The translations under genes and the position numbers were made by a program. DNA of 12,411 nucleotides, taken from JAUVZF01 sp964539385. Lineage in GTDB: Bacteria > Planctomycetota > Phycisphaerae > FEN-1346. Positions 6,252 through 12,411 of the stretch are shown here, piece by piece. The stretch covers positions 1-12,411 of the forward strand of contig CAZIJC010000132.1 of the NCBI GenBank assembly GCA_964539385.1, read 5' to 3'. Under the pieces are notes generated by a model that searched no databases, was not told where the DNA came from, and worked only from the letters and a program-made list of their open reading frames with translations. Position 1 is the first letter of the stretch. The number at the start of each line of letters is the position of its first letter.

Positions 6252-8454
6252 CTGCGGCGCGTTTGCGCACAACCTCCTCACGATTGCCGAAGGCCGACGA
6301 GGAATCGGCGACCGCCATCCGCCGCGAGAACCGCCGGGCCAGGTACCCTTCCACCGCCAGGACCGCCAGCGCCAGGATGAGCAGCAGTTGCCACAGGGGG
6401 CGGCCGATACGGCTTTCGCGGATGGCCGCCACCACGTTCTCGCCCGGCGACAGGATATGCACCGGCAGGTCCGACAGGGCCTTCGCCAGGTCGCGGGGGA
6501 CGAGCGTCTTGACGTCCGACTCCCTGCTCTCCGGGTTCACGGCCAGGACGACCGGCGTGCGGGATTCGCCGGCGATCATCTCGTAGAAGCCGGGCAGGTC
6601 GGTCCGCTCGCAGCGGGCCACGCGCCGGCCCTGGCGTTCGGTCACCTGAACGGCGAGTTCCTCGCCGTCGGGCATGGCGAAGGCGACGCTGGTCTGAATG
6701 CTCTGCTTCGGCAGCGGCACCACGAGCGGTTCGCCGACGACGAACGGCCGCTCGTGCGTGCGGGTCGTCAGGTACGTCACGGCCTCGTGCATCAGGATCG
6801 GATAGGCCGGGTGAGCGGGCAGGTTGTTCCAGTCGCGGTCGGCGGTGCTCGTGAAGAGGAGCACCTTGCCGCGCCCGATCTGTTTTTCGAGCAGGAGCGG
6901 CGCTTCGGGTTCGGTGCCGGCAACCTTCAGGATCGCGCGGCCGCCGGGGGCCGGCGCTACCGTGAAGAAGCGGCGAATGCGTGTCTCGCCCATCAGGGCG
7001 GGCGGCAGTGGCTGAAGCGCCTTGGCGAGCGCGTGTCCGGCGTCCGCCGGCGCAAGCGGCCCGCCGCCCGGCGGCGCCGCCACCGCCTCGGCGACCTGGG
7101 CGGGGAGCAGCGACTCCTCCCCGCGGCGCATCCGGGCGTTCATCAGCACCGGGTTGACCTTGTCGCCGAGAAACACCAGCAGGCCGCCCCCCTCGCGGAC
7201 GAAGTCGTAGAGTTGCTCGACCTGGGTGCGGCGAACGTCGGGCAGGTTCGCCAGGACGACGACGTCGTAGGTCTGGGGGCGCCGCGCCGGCAGTTCCATC
7301 CACGGGATGGACTCGGCAACCAGCGTGGCGCCGCCCGCCTTGGGCGACTTCGGAACCAGCGCGGTTACCAGGAAGTCGGTCTCGTTCGAAAACGGCCTGT
7401 CCGACGGGTCGCCGTCCACCACCAGGACGTTTACGCGGTCTCTGACGCGGGCGACGGCACATCGAACGTTGTCGGTCGCCAGGCCGTCCTGGCCGATGCG
7501 GGCGCTCAGCCGCACGCTGCCGCCCTCGCGGAACCGCACGAACAGCGGCACGGTGACGCTCTCGCCCGGCTCGATCTCGTGGATGACGTGCTGGTCCACG
7601 ACCTTCCGGCCTGCGGTCAGATTGACGACGACGCGTGTTTGCGGGCGGCGTCCGACGTTCGCGACCTCGGCCGTGAGGCGAGCGACCGTTCCGCGTCGAA
7701 GCGATCCGGCAGCGAGCGCCAGGCGTGTGACGGCAAGGTTCTCGGCGCTGTCGGCAGCGGTGGGCAGGAGGAAGATGCGTGTGTCGCCCCCGATCTGCCG
7801 CAGGCTTTGCTTCGCCTTCTCCGAGACGTGCTGCCACGTAACGGCCTGGGCGTCCGTCACGAGGTAACACTCGCGGATGGGGGCTTTCATCTCGTCGGCC
7901 AGCAGCGCCAGGCGCTCGAGGCACGGTTCGAGGTTGAGCGGTTCGGCAAGCGGCGCGGCGCCGGCGACGGCTTTCTCCAGACGCTGAGCGTCAAAGGCCG
8001 TGTTGCGAAGGAGTGTGCGCGGCCGGTTGCCCATCAGGACCAGGCTGACGGGGTCGCCGGGGCTGAGGGCCGCCTTCAGGTCGCGGACGATCTCGACACC
8101 GCGGTCGAAGCGGCTGCCGACGCCCGGCCGGTAGGCCATGCTGTAGGAGCCGTCGATGGCGATGACGGCGCCGACGTGCTCGCCTGCGCCGAGGTACTTG
8201 GCGGCCTCGGTCCTGAGACTCGGCCGCGACAGGGCCAGGGCGATGAGGATGACCGCCAGGCACCGCAGGGCGAGCAGGAGGAGGTCCTCGATTCGAATGC
8301 GCCGCGAGCGCAGGACCATGGCCCGGCGCAGGAGTTCCATGGCGGCCCATTCGAGCCGGCGCTGCCGAAAACGGTTCAGCAGATGGATGATGATGGGGAC
8401 GGCCACGCCGGCGAGTCCGAGCAGAAGCCACGGATTGCCGAACGCGATGGGCAT
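6247..8454 (-). CDS. BatA-type VWA protein with glutamine-amidotransferase-like domain
   Basis: The protein has 735 residues. The first 80 residues match the BatA N-terminal two-helix module: F-x-x-P-W-L-L-L, then P-I-I-I-H-L-L-N-R, a W-A-A-M segment, and a second helix at about 57-76. A VWA domain follows, with D101-x-S103-x-S105 and an Asp at 201 (L-V-T-D). The place where the metal-site Thr is expected (around 170-176, L-A-E-P-L-N-L) has no Thr. Then come a CARDB-like region (about 240-335), an amidotransferase-like fold beginning V-N-V-L-V-V-D-G (341 onward), and a C-terminal helix at about 688-703. No Cys occurs at a nucleophile elbow; the domain is probably non-catalytic. GAGGAAG precedes the ATG at the usual spacing. 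It resembles the Bat family but is longer. Probably a membrane partner of the DUF58 and MoxR proteins. Confidence 0.9.
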   Translation of the reverse strand: MPIAFGNPWLLLGLAGVAVPIIIHLLNRFRQRRLEWAAMELLRRAMVLRSRRIRIEDLLLLALRCLAVILIALALSRPSLRTEAAKYLGAGEHVGAVIAIDGSYSMAYRPGVGSRFDRGVEIVRDLKAALSPGDPVSLVLMGNRPRTLLRNTAFDAQRLEKAVAGAAPLAEPLNLEPCLERLALLADEMKAPIRECYLVTDAQAVTWQHVSEKAKQSLRQIGGDTRIFLLPTAADSAENLAVTRLALAAGSLRRGTVARLTAEVANVGRRPQTRVVVNLTAGRKVVDQHVIHEIEPGESVTVPLFVRFREGGSVRLSARIGQDGLATDNVRCAVARVRDRVNVLVVDGDPSDRPFSNETDFLVTALVPKSPKAGGATLVAESIPWMELPARRPQTYDVVVLANLPDVRRTQVEQLYDFVREGGGLLVFLGDKVNPVLMNARMRRGEESLLPAQVAEAVAAPPGGGPLAPADAGHALAKALQPLPPALMGETRIRRFFTVAPAPGGRAILKVAGTEPEAPLLLEKQIGRGKVLLFTSTADRDWNNLPAHPAYPILMHEAVTYLTTRTHERPFVVGEPLVVPLPKQSIQTSVAFAMPDGEELAVQVTERQGRRVARCERTDLPGFYEMIAGESRTPVVLAVNPESRESDVKTLVPRDLAKALSDLPVHILSPGENVVAAIRESRIGRPLWQLLLILALAVLAVEGYLARRFSRRMAVADSSSAFGNREEVVRKRAAG

Positions 8455-8472
8455 GTCGCTTCCTCATGTACG

Positions 8473-8490
8473 CGGCGGGCAAGCCCGCCG
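8473..8490. repeat. Perfect hairpin CGGCGGGC / GCCCGCCG
   Basis: Two 8-bp arms flank a central AA in the 99-nt spacer between the NPCBM-like gene and the BatA-type gene. The GGGCAAGCCC centre parallels the CGCAAGCG centre of the palindrome at 9693-9716, and both are preceded on the minus strand by TAGCCGG, suggesting a common family. A weaker 8-bp stem (TGCGCGGC at 8508-8515, complement at 8530-8537) lies in the same spacer. Confidence 0.7.
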
Positions 8491-8553
8491 GCTAAATGTT
8501 TCGGCCGTGCGCGGCAGGTCTCCGTACCCGCCGCGCATAATGGCGTTATCGTA

Positions 8554-9681
8554 CTACCGGCGAATCAGCAGCGGGTCCTCGAAGACCGCGCCGCAGGGGA
8601 AGCCGATCCGCCGGCCGAAGTCGACCTCGACGGTCAGATCGCGGGCCTCCGGGGGCAATTCCAGGTACAGCGGCACCGGGGCGGCGTCGGGCGTCAGGAC
8701 GGCCTCGTCCAGGACGGCGTCGCCGGCGGCGATCCAGACGCGGACCTCGCCGCGCGCATCCGCCACCGGCCGCAGCCGCGCCACCAGCCACCGGCCCTCT
8801 CCGGGCGCCACCTCGTAGCGGAGTTCGGTCTTGGGCCGGACCGTGAGCGTCAGGAGGGCATCGGCGTCGGCCTGCGGCGTCTCGGCGAGGCGCCGGACGG
8901 AGACGGCCGGCGCCGCCTGCGGGCCGAACACGCCCGTTGACACAGCGGAAGTCGGCGCCAGGGCGGCGAGGTCGCTCGCCCCATCGACGGGCCGGCGGAC
9001 ATACCGGACGGTCTCCGCCGGCAAGTTCAGGTTCCCGTGGATCGGATGTTCGAGGACAAGGTGGCCGGCCTTGGCCATCGCCCGGCCGCGAAGGACCGTC
9101 CCGTCGACGAGGCCCACCTCGTCCGGCGCCGGCGCGTCGGCAGGCCGGGCGGCGGCCGGGCCGAAGACGTAGCAGAGGAGGCCTTTGCGCGAAAGCGTCA
9201 GTACGCCGAGCGGACTGTCGATCGCCAACCGCGACGGGTCGATCCAGAGCAGCGACCCGGGGATGGGCTCCCCGTCTTCACGATACAGCGTGGCGGGCTT
9301 CGCGCCGCCGGCCTTCGGAGCGCCGCGAGCGAACTCGATGGCCGTGACGCCGGCCGCGTCGATCTCGCGCCGTCCCCACAGGCGGGACCGGATCGTGAGC
9401 CGGCCGGCCGAGAGGCGCAGGATGTCCGCACGCCACACCTGGCCGCCGACCAGCCGGACCGCACCCGGCGTGCCAAGCGTCCTCGCGCGGCCGTCCGGCA
9501 TGACGTAGAGGACCGCGTCCCACGGGAGCGACTTGTCGCCGACCTTGATGCGGCCGTCGGCGAAGTTCACGTCGCCTTCGATGCGGGCGTCGAGGGTGCG
9601 GACGACGCCGGCGCTGAGGGCGGTCGAGACGGTGAGCGCCACCAGGGCCATCGCGACGGTCGTGCGTAGGCTCGCTTTCAT
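8554..9681 (-). CDS. Secreted beta-repeat protein with NPCBM-like C-terminal domain
   Basis: The protein has 375 residues from the ATG at 9681. Residues 1-24 form a clear signal peptide (basic start, Ala/Val/Leu core, Ala/Ser cleavage region). Residues 25-232 read as four successive short beta units of about 40 residues, near 25-62, 73-118, 129-174 and 188-230. Each has a strand, a G-containing turn, an I/L-x-x-x-x-G segment and a final hydrophobic strand; the clearest is V-D-G-T-V-L-R-G...G-N-L-N-L-P. Residues 285-373 have the strand pattern of NPCBM/NEW2 domains (a galactose-binding-like beta sandwich common in planctomycete secreted proteins), ending in a D-P-L-L-I motif. That assignment is by eye. 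No ribosome site is visible because a palindrome lies just upstream. A GTG at 9720 would read through that palindrome and spoil the signal peptide, so the ATG is preferred. Probably an extracytoplasmic or carbohydrate-facing subunit of the complex. Confidence 0.75.
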   Translation of the reverse strand: MKASLRTTVAMALVALTVSTALSAGVVRTLDARIEGDVNFADGRIKVGDKSLPWDAVLYVMPDGRARTLGTPGAVRLVGGQVWRADILRLSAGRLTIRSRLWGRREIDAAGVTAIEFARGAPKAGGAKPATLYREDGEPIPGSLLWIDPSRLAIDSPLGVLTLSRKGLLCYVFGPAAARPADAPAPDEVGLVDGTVLRGRAMAKAGHLVLEHPIHGNLNLPAETVRYVRRPVDGASDLAALAPTSAVSTGVFGPQAAPAVSVRRLAETPQADADALLTLTVRPKTELRYEVAPGEGRWLVARLRPVADARGEVRVWIAAGDAVLDEAVLTPDAAPVPLYLELPPEARDLTVEVDFGRRIGFPCGAVFEDPLLIRR

Positions 9682-9692
9682 GGTTACACGCA

Positions 9693-9716
9693 CATGGCCA
9701 CGCAAGCGTGGCCATG
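9693..9716. repeat. Perfect 11-bp palindrome with CGCAAGCG centre
   Basis: CATGGCCACGC at 9693-9703 and its exact complement at 9706-9716 flank a central AA. A degenerate relative, in the opposite orientation, lies at 12348-12379 in the leader region (about 25 of 32 positions match). It occupies the spacer between the DUF58 and NPCBM-like genes and displaces any ribosome site for the latter. A dispersed REP-like repeat is likely. Confidence 0.75.
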
Positions 9717-9741
9717 CCACCCGGCTAATGCCACCCGGCTA
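9714..9741. repeat. 14-bp tandem direct repeat containing the DUF58 stop codon
   Basis: ATGCCACCCGGCTA occurs twice head to tail (9714-9727 and 9728-9741). Read on the minus strand each copy starts with TAG, and the right copy provides the stop of the DUF58 gene. It abuts the 9693-9716 palindrome and overlaps its last 3 nt. Confidence 0.85.
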
Positions 9742-10627
9742 ATGCATCTGTGTTCCTGCGGCACTGTGGACACGACCGATGAGGTAGGCCGACAGGACGA
9801 CGTCGATCGGCCTGGACGTATCGACCAGGACGTAGTCCACGTGGCTGCGCTCGCAAGCGGTGCGGATGCGGCTGAGAAACGTCTCCAGTTCGGCCAGGTA
9901 GGCCGCGCGGATCCGTTTCGGCTGCGTGACGATGTCGGGTTCCCGTTCGAGCCCCTCGAAGCGCCACGTTCCCCCGCCGAAGGGGAACCGAAGTTCGTAC
10001 GGGTCCAGCAGGTGGAAGACCACGACGTTGTGGCCGCGGAAGCGCAGGTGATCCAGCCCCTTGAGGAACTCCTCGACGTGGTCGAAGAGGTCGGAGAAGA
10101 GGATGACGAAGCCGCGTCGTGGAATCCTCTGCGCGAACTCGTGCAGGATGGCGGCAACGTCGGTGCGGGGCACGTCGGCGGCGTCGGCGAGTTCGCGGTC
10201 GATGTTGCGGATGACCCCCATGGTGCTGGACGGTTCGAGGTAGCGTCGGAGTTCGGCGTCGAAGACGGCCAGGCCCACCGAATCGCGCTGGTCCACGACG
10301 AGGTAGGCCAGGCTGGCCGCCATGAACTTGGCGTACTCGAGTTTCGTGACCGACCCCGAGGCGTACCGCATGGAGGAACTGGCATCGAGCAGCAGGTGGG
10401 CGTCGAAGTTGGTCTCGGCCTCGAACAGTTTGACGTAGTAGCGCTCGGTGCGTGCATAGACCCGCCAGTCGAGTCGGCGGGTGGAGTCGCCGGGCACGTA
10501 GGGCCGATGGTGCGCAAACTCGGTGCTGAAACCCCTCAGCGGGCTCCGGTGCATGCCGACGCGAAGGCCTTCGACGACCTCGCGTGCCACCAGGTCGAGC
10601 GAATCGAGACCCTGAAGGACCTCGGGG

Positions 10628-11698
<1,071 letters not shown>

Positions 11699-11703
11699 GC
11701 CGT

Positions 11704-11710
11704 CCTCCTT
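11704..11710 (-). promoter_or_regulatory. Strong ribosome binding site for moxR-type gene
   Basis: AAGGAGG on the minus strand ends 5 nt before the ATG at 11698. It is the best ribosome site in the window and excludes the GTG at 11713, whose first codons it would overlap. It fits a leading gene with high expression. Confidence 0.85.
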
Positions 11711-11855
11711 CACAGAACCATCCTCAGAAACAAGAAGGGGGGGTCGTGCACCTGCGCGGCCCCCGAAGGGGTATTCACCGCCACGTTGAACCCGCCGGGC
11801 CGTGGCAAGGCACGGTGTTTTTAGTGCTGTTTTGTCAGTACGTGTTTAGCGTGGT

Positions 11856-11953
11856 GTCATTCCGAGCGACCGCGGCTCGGATGAGCGAATGCGAGCTGTG
11901 ACTGGTATCCGAGCCGCGAGCGCAAGCGAGCGGGGGGGCTCGGTCGAAATGAC
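11856..11953. repeat. Nested imperfect palindrome (GTCATTCCGA ends)
   Basis: The ends GTCATTCCGA and TCGAAATGAC are complementary except at one position. Inside, GCGGCTCGGAT (11872-11882) pairs exactly with ATCCGAGCCGC (11907-11917). It lies upstream of the operon and has no coding potential; the open frame through it has the biased Arg/Ser/Pro translation typical of such repeats. Confidence 0.65.
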
Positions 11954-12000
11954 AGCGCCACCCCACAGAGGGAGCCCGCTGAAGCGGAAAGTGGCGCTGT
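11952..12000. repeat. Inverted repeat ACAGCGCCAC / GTGGCGCTGT
   Basis: Two exact 10-bp arms (11952-11961 and 11991-12000) enclose 29 nt. The left arm overlaps the end of the nested palindrome at 11856-11953, so the two could be parts of one larger structure. Confidence 0.65.
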
Positions 12001-12073
12001 AGGACTCTATCGTACCATCCGAGACGGTCGCGCGGCTGTTGTTGTGGGCGTACAGATCATGGCCGAAGAAAGG

Positions 12074-12102
12074 GGGGGCAGGTCTGGTGCTGACCTGCCC
12101 CC
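12074..12102. repeat. Perfect 11-bp G/C-rich hairpin
   Basis: GGGGGCAGGTC (12074-12084) pairs exactly with GACCTGCCCCC (12092-12102) across a 7-nt loop. No T run follows on either strand, so it is not a canonical intrinsic terminator; a role in stopping transcription from a gene to the right cannot be excluded. Confidence 0.7.
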
Positions 12103-12257
12103 TCCCAGCGCAAGAGCCCGTAACCAACAAGACGATTGGTCGGAACGTACCACTACCGTGATGATCGGCCTCTTTGGGGTTCGCGCGCAATAGGGAATGC
12201 TACGGATTTTGGGCTTCGGAAATCCCTAGCGCAGTTCACGATTGGTTGTAGCACCTT

Positions 12258-12287
12258 GCGCGGCGGGTAAGATTGCCCACCGCGTGA
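12258..12287 (-). repeat. Degenerate copy of the miniature-element hairpin unit
   Basis: On the minus strand this 30-nt segment matches the left hairpin unit of the 6116-6242 element at 25 of 30 positions, including the CGCGGTGGGCAATC core. One stem pair is lost and one is G-T. TGTAGC and GCTACA flank it at 12248-12253 and 12294-12299. Confidence 0.6.
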
Positions 12288-12393
12288 GTCATCGCTACAC
12301 AAGAACGTGAATTGCTCTAAGCGGGGTCAGGTAAGTTTTTTGCCGTCGGGTGCCATGCCCACGTTTGCGTGTGCATGCCGTGGCGACAACGGA

Positions 12394-12410
12394 TTGGGCT
12401 CGTAGCCCAA
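12394..12410. repeat. Short hairpin TTGGGCT / AGCCCAA at right edge
   Basis: Seven exact base pairs surround a CGT loop at the very end of the window. The flanking sequence on the right is missing, so its role cannot be judged. Confidence 0.5.
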
Positions 12411-12411
12411 G

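Larger units (their letters stand above)
11699..12411. other. Non-coding leader region rich in palindromes
   Basis: I see no credible gene in these 713 bases. The part nearest the MoxR gene (11711-11850) should hold the operon promoter on the minus strand, but I find no -35/-10 pair that I would defend. A short C4-TTCG-G4 hairpin lies near 11760-11771. Further out lie a nested palindrome (11856-11953), a hairpin (11952-12000), a long G/C stem (12074-12102), a 30-nt relative of the miniature-element hairpin (12258-12287), a relative of the 9693 palindrome (12348-12379) and a 7-bp stem at 12394-12410. The region looks like a sink for dispersed palindromic repeats. Confidence 0.65.

Noticed and set aside
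6388..8940. 850-residue plus-strand open frame
   Set aside because: It is antisense to the BatA-type gene, which has clear BatA and VWA motifs on the minus strand, and it runs into the next gene.
9682..9720. N-terminal extension of the NPCBM-like protein from a GTG at 9720
   Set aside because: It reads through the 9693-9716 palindrome and would bury the signal peptide.
11797..11824. Terminator-like hairpin with a T run on the plus strand
   Set aside because: The stem is only 5-6 bp and no plus-strand gene precedes it; probably chance.
11846..12190. 114-residue minus-strand open frame upstream of the operon
   Set aside because: It translates straight through the palindromes and has no ribosome site or domain; the Arg/Ser/Pro-rich end is typical of repeat DNA.

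Overview
The window is GC-rich and holds one leftward (minus-strand) gene cluster of seven genes. It begins at a MoxR-type AAA+ ATPase near position 11698 and runs off the left edge at position 1. The gene families (MoxR, DUF58, BatA-type VWA proteins fused to glutamine-amidotransferase-like domains, a DUF4175-like protein, a Gln-rich secreted coiled-coil protein and an NPCBM-like secreted protein) and the GC-rich codon use suggest a planctomycete or a related Planctomycetota/PVC lineage. That placement is inference; there is no rRNA or other marker gene here.

Layout, in order of transcription from right to left: 12411-11699 is a non-coding leader region full of palindromes. It is followed by the MoxR ATPase (11698-10628), a DUF58/VWA protein (10680-9739, overlapping moxR), a secreted beta-repeat protein with an NPCBM-like C-terminus (9681-8554), a BatA-type membrane protein with VWA and amidotransferase-like domains (8454-6247), a second VWA/amidotransferase-like membrane protein (6019-3647), a DUF4175-like membrane protein (3606-1930), and a secreted Gln/Met-rich coiled-coil protein (1925 to beyond position 1, at least 641 residues, no stop in the window). 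All large plus-strand open frames are antisense shadows of these genes.

The core follows the familiar MoxR/DUF58/VWA plan also seen in Bat (aerotolerance-type) operons. In that plan a cytoplasmic AAA+ ATPase works with a cytoplasmic DUF58 VWA protein and membrane-anchored VWA proteins. Here three envelope components follow. The DUF4175-like protein and the Gln-rich coiled-coil protein may be two halves of what is one polypeptide in alphaproteobacterial relatives. I infer a cell-envelope remodelling or assembly machine; no substrate can be read from the sequence.

The most unusual DNA feature is a ~127-bp miniature element (6116-6242) between the two VWA genes. It has 13-bp inverted ends, a 9-bp direct repeat that includes the upstream gene's stop codon, and two internal 30-nt hairpin units in inverted orientation. 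These units differ at four positions that form two compensatory base-pair changes. Other palindromes occupy every sizeable gene junction and the leader region. One of them lies beside a 14-bp tandem duplication that copies the DUF58 stop codon.
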